Origin: Vicia villosa
Taxonomy: Eukaryota; Streptophyta; Magnoliopsida; Fabales; Fabaceae
Assembly (NCBI RefSeq): GCF_029867415.1
Contig: NW_026705566.1
Coordinates: 248,001-312,000, forward strand
Direction: 5' to 3'
DNA: 64,000 nucleotides
The notes beneath the pieces were generated by a model that saw nothing but the letters and a program-made list of their open reading frames with translations, did not search any database and was not told where the DNA came from. The stretch's first letter is position 1. Each line of letters starts with the position of its first letter. Below are positions 47,907-58,697 of this stretch, piece by piece. The position numbers were made by a program, and so were the translations under genes.

Positions 47907-48527
47907 CTTACATCACTTCATGCTAGATTGTATCAGAACATTGTTGAATGTACCAGAGCATCATCAGAGCATCTCTACATCCTGAAATGTTACAGAACAA
48001 CACTAAACGACAAAAGTCAGCATGAATGAATCAGAACATAAAATATGTTTCAAAACACATAATATGTATCAGAGCCATATAAGCCAAATAGAATGTATCA
48101 GAACATATTCTATCATCAGAGTATCTGAACATTCTTACTTCTTGCTTCTGATTCTGAAGCTTCATAGCACACAACTTGCTTCAAGAATCCAAGAGCATAT
48201 TCCTTTTACAGAATTTGCGATTCCTCATGATTTCGCTTCTAATGTTGAGCTTTCAATCCTACAAAACAACTTAGAAACATATGAAGCTTGCAGCTTCTGT
48301 TAGTAATGTGGGGGCTTTCTTCCCAGCAACTGCTAATATAAATCAAATCATTTATCACTATTTCTCCCCCTTTTTGTCATAACATCAAAAAGAATGTAAA
48401 AGATTCAGATGTAAGCACAGGACAAATGGAAAGAAAACAAATGATCATTGATAAAAACAAGCAGAAGTACAAGAGTTATGCAGAACGCAGATGCAACGAA
48501 CAAAAGAAAACAACTAAGACACAAAGA

Positions 48528-51500
48528 CTAAGACCCTAGCATTGACAAAATCTTGGCTAGTGTCTCATGAATCCCATTGTTGCTCTCAGTCTGCCTGTCC
48601 ATGAAAGCTCTGAACTCAGCATTGGTCTCATCTTGCCTATCCAGACGAGAAGCCAGGTCATTTTGATTCTTCTGCATGGCCTCCAAAGTCCGCACCAGAT
48701 AGGAGGGTTCACCAGAAGAAGAAACTTCCAGACTTCTGTTGACTGGCATAGCATTCTCCACTGCTGCTTCCATGGTAGTCTCTTCAGGAAGATCATCAGA
48801 ATGTACCACCACATTCTCTGCAGGATGATCTTCTGAATGAGAACAGTCAATCTCTTCAGCATCTTCCATCTCTACATCTGAGTCAGACTCAAATAGCTTC
48901 AGCATATTCTGGTTCTGGGAACTCAGAATTTCCATCTTCCAGGGCTTGAAGAATGGTTGCAAGATTTGTTGGAGAAGGAGGACCAGCAACAGCTGCAGGA
49001 TAGACCACTTCTGGAAAGTCCATATCAGGAGCACTTTCAGAAGGGTTCATTCTGAACCAATTGAACAGCCCCTGAAAGTCACCAGTCAGAACCATGAACT
49101 TTGGTCGCCAGACCACAAGAGTTCTGCAGGGATTCGCTTCCAGTTCTGCAAGGAGCCTTGCTAATTCAAGCTCATCAATGAATTTTTTCTCTTTAAAGCA
49201 GAATCGGCCACTACAACTAGTAAACCAAAAATCTTCAGCATTCCTTAGAAACCTTTTAGGTCTTGGAGCAAGATATTCACAAGACTCCTGAAGGGCTTTA
49301 AAGGCAACATCAGACATGAATCTAAAGGACCGCCAGATCTTTCGCATTGCTTCATCATCTATTCCACCATGATAGCTGCACGAAGGACTTCCACACCTCT
49401 GTCTACAAGCTGCTTTACAATTGTAAAGCGTACACCAATAATGTAGGGACGGCGAGGTTTGATTTTGTGTAGCCCATAATCTGGTTTAAGTATGGAGTAG
49501 GGCTGCGGATCACGGTTAAGTGGAAAAAGGAAATTTTCTACGGTTTCTGAAAAGTTATTTAGTGAGGTGGAGGGAATGGGTTCATTATTTTCAGAAGGAG
49601 GGGGTAGAGACAAGGGTGAAGATGTTGTGGGAGGAATGACAGTTTGGAGAGGTTGTATGTCAAGAACAGTCGGTTCAATGACTTGGTTAGACACAGTTTT
49701 TGTTTGAAAAGGAGAGGGAGGAATGAGAACATTTGAAATAGGTGAAGAAGAAGGAGTAGTGATTTTAGTTATTGGAGAGGAAGACGGTGTGAGAACACGG
49801 ACAAGAATGGGTGATTCTGATGGGGTTGTTTCTGGTTGGTTTAGGGACTCAGAAGGAGGGGCAACAGATATTGGTGCAACTTCTGATTGATAAGCAGGTG
49901 CAGAAATAGGTTCAGAGAAGGCAATACCTTTAGAGACATTCTGAAGAGCAGCAAGTACAGCTTCACGGCGCTTCTGCTTCTTGGATTTCTTCTCTTCCAC
50001 CACCTTTGCTTTTCCAGAAGCAATTTCTTTTCTTCTGGCAGCCATTCGACTGTCTTCTTCCTTTTCTACAGCTTCTGAGGCAACTTCTTCCTCCTCACTA
50101 TCAGTCACAATCATTCTTCTTCTCTTCTTCTTCTCAGCAACTTTTTGAACAACAACAACTTGAGATGCCTTTTTCTTTTTCTTTTTCTCAACAGCAACAT
50201 CTTCTTCCTTTTCTACTGTTTTCTCAGACGCTGCTTCTGATTCAACTATAGCTTCAAGTGTAGCAGAACTGTCAGTAGCTACAGGAACAACTTCTGTAAG
50301 AACTTCTTTATCCTGACTACCAGAGGAACGGTCAAACTTCCTTTTAGTCCTTCTTTCTTTGTTGACAGCAGCTTTCTGAGCAGGTTCTTCTAAGTCATCA
50401 GCTTTTGAAGAAGGAGCGCTTTTCCTTTTGCCTTTTTCAGGGACAGTTTGGACAGCTTCTTCATTGAGAGAGTTGAGATACCTTGTCCTAACTTCTGGAA
50501 TCTCATTTCTGAAGAAGGATTCAAATTCAGCAAGAATAGGATCCCTTCTGTCTTCAATTCCAGAAAGGGGCTTAGGAACGTTCTTTACAGAACTGATTAC
50601 ATTCATCTTTCTCAAGGTAAGAGCATTTAAGCAGCTTCCTGTGCAAACTGCAAGATCTTTAATGGTTTCTTCTGATTCCAGACTTTCCACAATCTTGGAG
50701 TGGACCAGAAGATTTGTAAAGATTCTTCCAAACGGAATGATGTAGCTTTTTTTCGATTTGAAAGTATCCCTAGATTCTTTCACAGCCTTACACATGTGTT
50801 TGAAAATGATGTGAATAACATCAACTTTCTTCTGGGTAGCAATACAATACAGAATGTATTGTTGCTCCTTGTTCACATAATCAGCATAGTGGGTTGATTT
50901 CCTGTGATAGAAACACCCCAAGAGAATCTTTGTCCAGATTTGATAAATGAGCTTCAAATCTTTAACAGGCTTATTGTATTTTCCTCCATCATAGAGAGTG
51001 GATAGAACGTCATCCCAGTCTTCTCTTTTATTAAGTTCAAAAGCTCCTTCAACGGTTCTGAGATCAAACATCATTCTCAGAATTGCTTCTGTTACCACCA
51101 CAAATTTATTACGAACAAAAGATAGGATGGAGGTAGGAGTGACGACGGCATGAATCCAGAATTCCTTCACTAAATCTGGGTAAGTAGGACCACAGAACTC
51201 AGCAAAAAGTGATGTCCATCCCTGAAAAATCATGTCCTCCTTAAGACGAAACTTATGTTCTTCAAGACTGTCAAAATCAACCATGAGTTCACAGATAACT
51301 TCCAACTTGTCTTTAGGGATTGAGCAAGTGATGACCGGAACCAACGGTTGTTCTCCTTCGCGAGGATGAATGGGTGCAGAGGGACCAGCCTTGAGAGATG
51401 ATAAGGCAGCAATTTGAGCAACTTTGAGAGAAGAACAAGAACTTGGTTTTCGCTTAGGGTTAGAGAAAAGAGAGAACAGATTGCAGAAATGCATACACAA
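48528..51500 (-). pseudogene. 991-codon ORF, copia unit B, two frameshifts
   Basis: Same gene as 39417-42392. It is open from ATG 51500 for 713 codons, then loses one base near 49372 (GATGAGC in A, GATAGC here). The frame resumes at 49347-48889 and two bases are lost near 48891 (CTCAGAAAT in A, CTCAAAT here). The C-terminal coiled-coil part is readable in the original frame to 48528. Two further substitutions change residues in the second folded region. Since A is intact, the breaks arose in B after the copies separated. Confidence 0.9.
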
Positions 51501-51992
51501 AGGAAAATGAAAAGAGAGCGAAAAGAAACCCTAAAAGAATTTGAAATGAATTTATAGACACGGATTTGAAAAGACAATGTAATGCATTTTATGACAGTGA
51601 ACAGTTACAAAATCAAATAAAATCAATTGCATTTAATGAGGAATGACGTTAGGTGAGAGAGTGACTTCTGAAACGATTTACACAGTTACCTAGGAAGACG
51701 TCCCTTCAGATGCACGCTTTTACCTGTAGCCAACACGAGCTTACAGCCAGAAGATACCAGATTACAGCTGTCGTCTTGCTTTCAGATGCTGATGACAACA
51801 AGACTTTTAGTTTTTAGCTTCTGAGAGCAGATTCTGATTCTCACATTTTAAGAACGCTCTGGTTCTTATTGGATCATCTTTCTTTCCAATAATGACATCT
51901 TCTGAGTGAGCAGATGTGAGTCTAGATGATCTTCTGATAGTTGGTTCTTCAGAAATCCTGAGATTCTCTAAAGATGCAGCAACTTGATCTTC
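51501..51992 (-). other. Region between integrase remnant and 991-codon ORF (unit B)
   Basis: Duplicate of 42393-42884 with about one substitution. No RT or RNase H coding sequence is present. Confidence 0.65.
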
Positions 51993-53411
51993 TTATCCAT
52001 TGCTTCTGAGACTGCCAGCTTCTGCAGCATTGCTTCTTGGTTCTACTTCTTCTGAGATATCAATATCAAAATCTGCAAAATTCTCAAACTGCTTTGGCTT
52101 TTCAAGACCAAGCTTATCATCAAACCTGATATTGATTGATTCTTCTACAATCAATGTTTCAGTATTGTATACTCTGTAGCCTTTAGAGCGTTCAGAATAT
52201 CCAAGAAGGAAACACTTTTGTGCCTTAGAATCAAACTTACCAAGATGATCTTTAGTGTTCAGAATAAAACAAACACATCCAAAAGGATGAAAATATGAAT
52301 TGTTGGGCTTTCTGTTCTTCCACAATTCATAAGGAGTCTTATTTAGAATAGGTCTTATAGAGATTCTATTCTGAATATAACATGCAGTGTTTATTGCTTC
52401 TGCCCAGAAGTGCTTAGCCATATTGGTTTCGTTGATCATGGTTCTGGCCATTTCTTGTAGAGTCCTATTCTTTCGTTCTACAACTCCATTTTATTGTGGA
52501 GTTCTAGGACAAGAGAAATCATGGGCAATACCATTTTCTTTGAAGAACTTCTCAAAGAACTTGTTCTCAAATTCACCACTATGATCACTTCTGACCTTTA
52601 TGATTTTACACTCCTTCTCAGTTTGGATCTGAGTGCAGAATTCAAAGAACACTGAATGAGACTCATCCTTGTGTTTCAAGAACTTTACCCATGTCCAGCG
52701 GCTATAATCATCAACGATGACTAATCCATATTTCTTCCCTCTGACAGATGCTGTTTTGACTGGGCCAAACAGATCAATGTGCAAGAGTTTTAACGGCCTT
52801 GAGGTAGAAAGAACATTCTTAGACTTGAATGCAGGTCTGGAGAACTTGCCCTTCTGACATGCTTCACAAAGAGCATCTGATTTGTATTTCAGATTTGGGA
52901 GTCCTCTGACCAGATTTAGTTTGTTAATATGAGAAATCTTTCTCAAACTAGCATGACCTAATCTTCTGTGCCAGACCCATTGCTCTTCAGAAACAGACAT
53001 AAGACAAGTCACCTTCTGCTTCTCAAGATCAGAAAGATCAATCTTATAAATGTTGTTCTTCCTCTTGCATGTAAATAGGATTGAGCCATCCTTCTGACTT
53101 ACAGCCTTGCAAGACTTTTGATTGAAGATTATATCATAACCATTGTCACTTAATTGACTTATGGACAATAAGTTATGCGTTAATCCTTCTACAAGAAGTA
53201 CATTAGTTATGGAAGGAGAGTTACCAAGACTTATGGTTCCAGAGCCAATGATTTTGCCCTTCTGATCTCCTCCAAACTTGACTTCTCCACCTGGTTTAAG
53301 CACCAGGTCTTGGAATGTAGACTTTCTTCCCGTCATGTGTCGCGAGCACCCAGAGTCCAGGTACCATGACATTTTGCTTTTTGTCCTCTTTGCCGCCAAG
53401 GATATCTGCAA
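51993..53411 (-). pseudogene. pol: Protease and integrase remnant, copia unit B
   Basis: Same organisation as 42885-44303: protease DSG, integrase zinc region, first two Asp of the core, TAA at 52491-52493, then the rest of the integrase to 51993, with no RT. Differs from unit A by a few substitutions. Confidence 0.9.
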
Positions 53412-55215
53412 CAGAAATTATCTTCTCCTTAGGTACCCACAATTTCTTGGGTCTTTTCTTGTTAGTTCTCCTCAAGTTCTGATTGAACTTGGGTTTAGCA
53501 AAATATTTAACAGGAGGAACAGCATGATATTCTTTAGGTTTGTCAGCATGATATTTCTTAGGATGTGTCACATGCTTCTTGGTGTGAACAGTGTTAAACT
53601 TCTGTGCATGTGAAGTGAGCCTAATATCATGAGCATGGCCATATTTGAACTGATCATACAATGGCTTATATGTGATCTTCAGATCATCAACAGGTTCAAA
53701 TTTATGTGAGGTAACACCTTCATAGCCAAAACCAAACCTTCTGTTTCCAGAAATACCATATATCATAGAAGCAAGATGACTTCTGCCAATACTTCTAGAT
53801 AAGAACTTTCTGAAGCTCGAGTCATATTCTTTCAGAATATGATTCATGCTAGGAATGGGTTTTTCTGTTTCAGAAGGAGATCCACTATCTTTGGATAGAT
53901 TTAAAACTTTTTCCTTCAGTTCAGAATTTTCCAATTCCAGCTTCTTAGTTTCAAATTCAAACTGCTTTTTCAGCTTTTTGTATTTGATACTAAGATGAGC
54001 CTTAAGTTCCAGAAGTTCTGTTAAACTGGAAACTAACTCTTCTCTAGATAGTTCAGAAAATACCTCTTCAGAATCTGATTCTGATGTAGATTCTGATCCA
54101 TCATCCATTGTGGCCATTAGTGCCAGATTTGCCTGCTCATCTTCAGAGTCTGATTCTGATTCTGAATCATCCCATGTTGCCATAAGACCTTTCTTCTTAT
54201 GAAACTTCTTCTTGGGATTCTCCTTCTGAAGTTTTGGACACTCGTTCTTGTAATGTCCAGGCTCATTGCACTCATAGCAGACAACCTTCTTCTTGTCAGA
54301 TCTTGTGTCACCAGAAGATTCTCCTCGTTCAAATCTCTTTGAACTTCTGAAGCCTCTGAACTTCCTTTGCTTGCTCTTCCAGAGTTGGTTTACCCTTCTG
54401 GAGATCATGGACAGTTCATCTTCTTCTTCAGATTCTGATTCTTCAGGATCTTCTTCTTCAGCCTGAAAAGCGTTAGTGCATTTTTTAAAATTAGATTTTA
54501 ATGCAACAGACTTACCTTTCTTCTGAGGTTCATTTGCGTCAAGTTCAATCTCATGACTCCTCAGGGCACTGATCAGCTCTTCCAAAGAAACTTCATTCAG
54601 ATTCTTCGCAATCTTGAATGCAGTCACCATTGGGCCCCATCTTCTGGGCAAGCTTCTGATGATCTTCTTTACATGATCAACTTTGGTGTAGCCTTTGTCC
54701 AGAACTCTTAATCCAGCAGTTAGAGTTTGAAATCTTGAAAACATCTTCTCAATGTCTTCATCATCCTCCATCTTGAAGGCTTCGTACTTCTGGATTAGTG
54801 CAAGAGCTTTGGTCTCCTTGACTTGAGCATTTCCTTCATGAGTCATTTTCAAGGACTCATATATGTCATGGGCCGTTTTCCTGTTAGATATCTTCTCATA
54901 CTCAGCATGAGAGATAGCATTCAGCAAAACAGTCCTGCATTTGTGATGATTTTTGAAATCTTTCTTTTGATCATCAGTCATTTCGCTTCTCGTGAGCCTT
55001 ACACCAGTAGCTTTAACAGGATGTTTGTAACCATCCAACAGAAGATCCCATAGATCAGCATCCAGACCAAGAAAGTAACTTTCCAGTTTATCTTTCCAGT
55101 ATTCAAAATTTTCACCATCAAATACTGGTGGTCTAGTATAACCATTGTTACCATTGTATTGCTCAGCAGAGCCAGATGTAGATGCAGTTGGATTTGTTTG
55201 AACTTCACCAGCCAT
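53296..55215 (-). CDS. gag: gag of copia unit B (intact, 639 codons)
   Basis: The UBN2-type Gag lies at about residues 25-250, the zinc knuckle CYECNEPGHYKNEC (CX2CX4HX4C) at about 311-324, a Ser/Asp/Glu-rich stretch at about 350-390, a coiled-coil-like segment (KKLKKQFEFETKKLELE) near 420, and a basic His/Lys-rich tail. It starts at ATG 55215, 86 bases inside the LTR. Its last 116 bases overlap the protease frame, which is displaced by +1. Gag binds RNA and would form the particle. Confidence 0.92.
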   Translation of the reverse strand: MAGEVQTNPTASTSGSAEQYNGNNGYTRPPVFDGENFEYWKDKLESYFLGLDADLWDLLLDGYKHPVKATGVRLTRSEMTDDQKKDFKNHHKCRTVLLNAISHAEYEKISNRKTAHDIYESLKMTHEGNAQVKETKALALIQKYEAFKMEDDEDIEKMFSRFQTLTAGLRVLDKGYTKVDHVKKIIRSLPRRWGPMVTAFKIAKNLNEVSLEELISALRSHEIELDANEPQKKGKSVALKSNFKKCTNAFQAEEEDPEESESEEEDELSMISRRVNQLWKSKQRKFRGFRSSKRFERGESSGDTRSDKKKVVCYECNEPGHYKNECPKLQKENPKKKFHKKKGLMATWDDSESESDSEDEQANLALMATMDDGSESTSESDSEEVFSELSREELVSSLTELLELKAHLSIKYKKLKKQFEFETKKLELENSELKEKVLNLSKDSGSPSETEKPIPSMNHILKEYDSSFRKFLSRSIGRSHLASMIYGISGNRRFGFGYEGVTSHKFEPVDDLKITYKPLYDQFKYGHAHDIRLTSHAQKFNTVHTKKHVTHPKKYHADKPKEYHAVPPVKYFAKPKFNQNLRRTNKKRPKKLWVPKEKIISVADILGGKEDKKQNVMVPGLWVLATHDGKKVYIPRPGA

Positions 55216-55282
55216 CTTTTACTGAAGCGTTTTTCTCTTCCTGAATCTTTTCTAAACACGGTTAAGTGCTTGCACCTTAGAA

Positions 55283-55300
55283 CCGGCGCTCTGATGCCAA
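55283..55300 (-). promoter_or_regulatory. Primer binding site, copia unit B
   Basis: TTGGCATCAGAGCGCCGG on the minus strand, one base after LTR 3. Confidence 0.85.
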
Positions 55301-55301
55301 T

Positions 55302-56515
55302 TGAAGGATAGAAAAACACTTAGAAAGGGGGGGTTTGAATAAGTGTAGTTTCAAAAACTCGTAAGATAAAAATAATTTGCACAAGTATTTTTATCCTGGT
55401 TCGTTGTTAACTAAACTACTCCAGTCCACCCTATACAAGGTGATTTACCTCAACTGAGGATTTAATCCACTAATCACACAAGATTACAATGGTTTTCCAC
55501 TTAGACAACTTCTAAGTCTTCTAGAGTCTTCTGATCACAACCTGATCACTCTAGGAACAAATGCTTAGACACAAGCTAAGACTTTCTTAGAGTATCCTGA
55601 CCACCACGTGATCACTCTAATTACAACTGCTTAGACACAAGCTAAGACTTCCTAGAGTATCCTGATCAACACTTGATCACTCTAGTTACTTACAAATTAA
55701 TGTAATCAATTCTAAGAGTATTACAATTGCTTCTTAAAAGCGATAATCACAAACTGTGATATTTCCCTTACAGATTTAAGCTTAGACTCACTAAAGTATT
55801 ACAACAGTAATGTAGTGAGGTTGAAGATGAAGTTTCTGAGCTTTGAGTTGAACAGCGTTTCAGCAAGTTTTTCAGAATAAGTTCGTTCAGGATTCGTAAC
55901 CTTGCTTCTCATCAGAACTTCATATATATAGGCGTTTTGAGAAGATGACCGTTGAGAGCATTTAATGCTTTGCGTATTCCGTACAGCATTGCATTTAATG
56001 TTTCACTGTTTTGTCAACTACCTCGAGCCTTGCTTTTGCTGTGACTACTGACATTGCCTTTAAGAGCTTCTAACGTTCCTTTTGTCAGTCAGCGTAGCCT
56101 GCCATCTAGTACTTGATTCTGATTTGTTCTTTGTAAATACTACGTTGAAAATCATCAGAGTACAAACAGCTTGGTGCAGAGCATCTTCTGATCTTCTGAT
56201 CTTGATATGCTTCTGAGCGTGATTCCATGACTTCAGTGCTTCTGCTTCTGAACTCAAGTTCTTCTGATGCTTCTAAAAGACCATGTTCTGATTCTGCTTG
56301 ACCATCTTCTGATGTCTTGCCAGACCATGTGCTGAAGTTGCATACTGAACCTTCTGAGTCAAAGCTTCTTAGTGCTGATTTGTGCATACTCTTTATATAT
56401 TTCCTGTAAAAGGAAATTGCATAGGATTAGAGTACCACATTATCTAGAGCAAAATTCATATACATTGTTATCATCAAAACTAAGATTATTGATCAGAACA
56501 ATTCTTGTTCTAACA
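55302..56515 (-). repeat. Copia LTR 3 (5' LTR of the dimer)
   Basis: 1214 bp. Four bases are not shared with the other two LTRs (near 55766, 56063, 56372 and 56390). Confidence 0.95.
55923..55930 (-). promoter_or_regulatory. TATA-like box of copia LTR 3
   Basis: The minus strand reads CCTATATATATGAAG. It is the best promoter candidate for a transcript of the dimer; equivalents lie at 46814-46821 and 37704-37711. Confidence 0.55.
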
Positions 56516-56520
56516 GTAAC
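56516..56520. repeat. Target site duplication GTAAC, right copy
   Basis: GTAAC follows the right outermost copia LTR (…CTAACA|GTAAC) and matches 37078-37082. Confidence 0.92.
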
Positions 56521-57303
56521 ATTGATATTTGATGATGGTTAAAGTATCAGAAGTTTAATTTGGACAGGCAGTCATCCTTTTTTGTAATACTTTCTTTTTG
56601 TCGAGGATTTGCGGTGACCTCTTTTGAAATGTTTTCTTTTATTGAGGATTTTTAGCGACCTCCTTTTTGACTTTGTAATCCCTAACTTTTGCCTGAACTG
56701 TTTATTTTGAGATTACAGTCAGCAAGATGTTTCAATTTTATATAAGTCTCCTTCGTAAGTTTTGACTCAATAGCTTTTTTCTTTTGATAGATGTTGACTG
56801 CTTGACTTAATGATTTCGGGAACCCATCATTATTTGTATAAAAGCGTACTGGCATGACTGAGTTAACTGAGTAACTACCCTGCCCCAGGTTATGATCAAA
56901 GGTTTCAAATTGTTCAAGAAAGAAAACTCCTACTCCTTAGGCTCAAAGGGGTTGACGAGGGATTAACATCCATATATCTCCACTGTTTAGGAATTGAAAC
57001 AATGCCTATACATCGTCAGCATAGTCTGTTCAAAAGCATACTGTATGAAGTTGCGGTATCATTTTCGTCATCCTCCCTCAAAAGGCTTACAGCTTAGCAG
57101 GAGTTGAATAAACACAAAACATATGCAAAGTAAATACACAATTTAAAACGAGTGATAGCGAAATAATTTATTCAAGACAAACATATGCAACGCAGTGATG
57201 ATGATGATTAAAACATATAATGTCTATCATAAGTCGAATGTTTAAACAAACAGGAAAGAAATTGCAAATGAAAGTAAATCTAGTGATCTAAAAGTCCATC
57301 TTT
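56521..57303 (-). other. 3' UTR of right element
   Basis: Non-coding. On the minus strand it has AGGCAAAAGTTAGGGATTAC, like the AGGCAAAAATTAGGGATT of the young Ogre 3' UTR, and two related units GAGGTCRC...ATCCTC (56573-56651). This supports its place after a lost pol gene. Confidence 0.65.
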
Positions 57304-58697
57304 CTAGCCATCCACAGTATTAGCAATCTTGTTGTGATTAGGCATGGGAGCAGTGATCACATTAGGAGTTGCAGGAGGGTCGAACTCAATTTCGCCCGCG
57401 TCGATCATATCTTGGATCTTGTTCTTCAACGGCCAACAATTCTCTATGTCATGTCCAGGACTATTAGAATGATATGTGTACCTCGCATTGGGTTTGTAGC
57501 TAGGAGCAGAGGTGTTAGGATTCTTAGGAGGATCCCTCAGGCTAACCAAATTTTCCTTTAGTAGATGTTATAAGGCTTGAGCTAGCGACATATTGATCTT
57601 TATGAATTGACGCCTGGGTGTGTCTTATTTGTTTTGACGACCTTGTTGAGGCACCGATGTGGAGATCAGAACTGCCCCAATAGATTGGTCCTGGTTTCTC
57701 CTTTTCTGCCCATACACAGCATTGGACTCTGACTTCCCATTGAAATGCTTCTTTGTAGCATCTGAGGATGTAGCCACTTGAATCTTACCACTTCGGATGC
57801 CACTCTCGACATGTTCCCCAGTTAGTATAAGTTCAGTGAATCCAGATGATGAACTTCCCATCAAATGACTATAGAAAGGACCAGTCAGTGTACTCATGAA
57901 CATATCTACCACTCTCGGTCAGCTAAGGGAGGTTGAACTCTTCCAGCCAAATCCCTCCATTTCTGAGCGTACTCTTTAAAACTTTCCTTTGGACCCATAG
58001 ACATGCTTTGTAGTTGCATGCGAGTCGGTGCAAGGTCAGCATTGTATTGGTATTTCTTATAGAAAGCAATAGCCAAATCTTCCCATGTGTGAATGTTGGT
58101 ACCCTCTAGTTGATAGTACCACTCGAGTTGGGTCCCAGATAAGCTCTCTTGGAAAAAGTGGATCCATAGCATCTTGTCAGCAGTATGAGGCTGAAATTTC
58201 CTTACATAAGACTTTAAGTGCAGTTTCAGACAAGAGACCCTATCGTATTTAGCAAAGGTGGGAGTCTTGAACTTCGAAGGGATGACAACTCCAGAGATGA
58301 GTCCTAGTTCCTCAAAATCTAGACCAGGTACCTTCTGAATTTCCATGGCTTTCATACGTTCTTCCAACAACTTGTATTTGTCATCAGGATGTTCATCCTC
58401 ATGGTAATAGTCCTCTTCTTCTTTGGAGGGCTTGGCAGAATCATGGTTACTTTTTGCATTAGTTTTGATACTAGCATCATCATCTTGTTCTTCGTCGTCA
58501 CTGTCTTCAGAGGCTTCAGCTTCCCTGAGTTGCAAAATCGGTCTAAGCCTTTTCCCCAGAGTCTTCTTTCCCCTCTTCTTCTTCTTCTTGGTAAGGACGG
58601 TCTTCAGCTCTTCTTTCCCCTTGGACAAATTAAGAATCAAGGCTTGGAACTCAGCATTTTGAGCTTGGAAATCTTTAACTGATTGTTCGAGATTCAT
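57304..58697 (-). pseudogene. gag: gag remnant of right element
   Basis: Starts at ATG 58697 (MNLEQSVKDFQAQNAEFQAL): a Lys-rich then acidic N-terminus, RMKAMEIQKVPGLDF, the Gag core (LSGTQLEWYYQLEGTNIHTWEDL, RDLAGRVQPPLADRE), a frameshift near 57906, FMSTLTGPFYSHLMGSS, stops near 57570-57630, and a zinc-knuckle-like CPLKNK-adjacent region (YTYHSNSPGHDIENCWPLKN). The knuckle has Tyr where the left element has its first Cys-containing CAYH. The frame ends at 57304 about where the left element's protein continues toward the protease. It is related to the left-element gag but clearly a different subfamily. Confidence 0.85.

Larger units (their letters stand above)
47407..48527 (-). other. 3' UTR of copia unit B
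   Basis: Matches 38297-39416 except for one extra C in a C-run near 47556 and single substitutions. Holds no genes. Confidence 0.8.
37083..56515 (-). mobile_element. Ty1/copia (SIRE/Maximus-like) tandem dimer with three LTRs
   Basis: Three LTRs of 1214 bp each (37083-38296, 46193-47406, 55302-56515) enclose two internal regions of about 7.9 kb (A, 38297-46192; B, 47407-55301). The repeat period is about 9.1 kb. Only the outer ends carry the GTAAC duplication, so the block behaves as one insertion. Each unit has a Met-tRNA-type primer site, gag, protease, integrase parts, no RT or RNase H, and a 991-codon ORF. A and B differ at roughly a dozen substitutions and a few small indels in my reading, so they are separate copies and not a simple duplication of assembled sequence. 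Confidence 0.93.

Noticed and set aside
37083..56515. Assembly duplication as explanation for the copia dimer
   Set aside because: The two units carry different frameshifts and scattered substitutions, and the three LTRs have private bases. Not fully excluded without reads.
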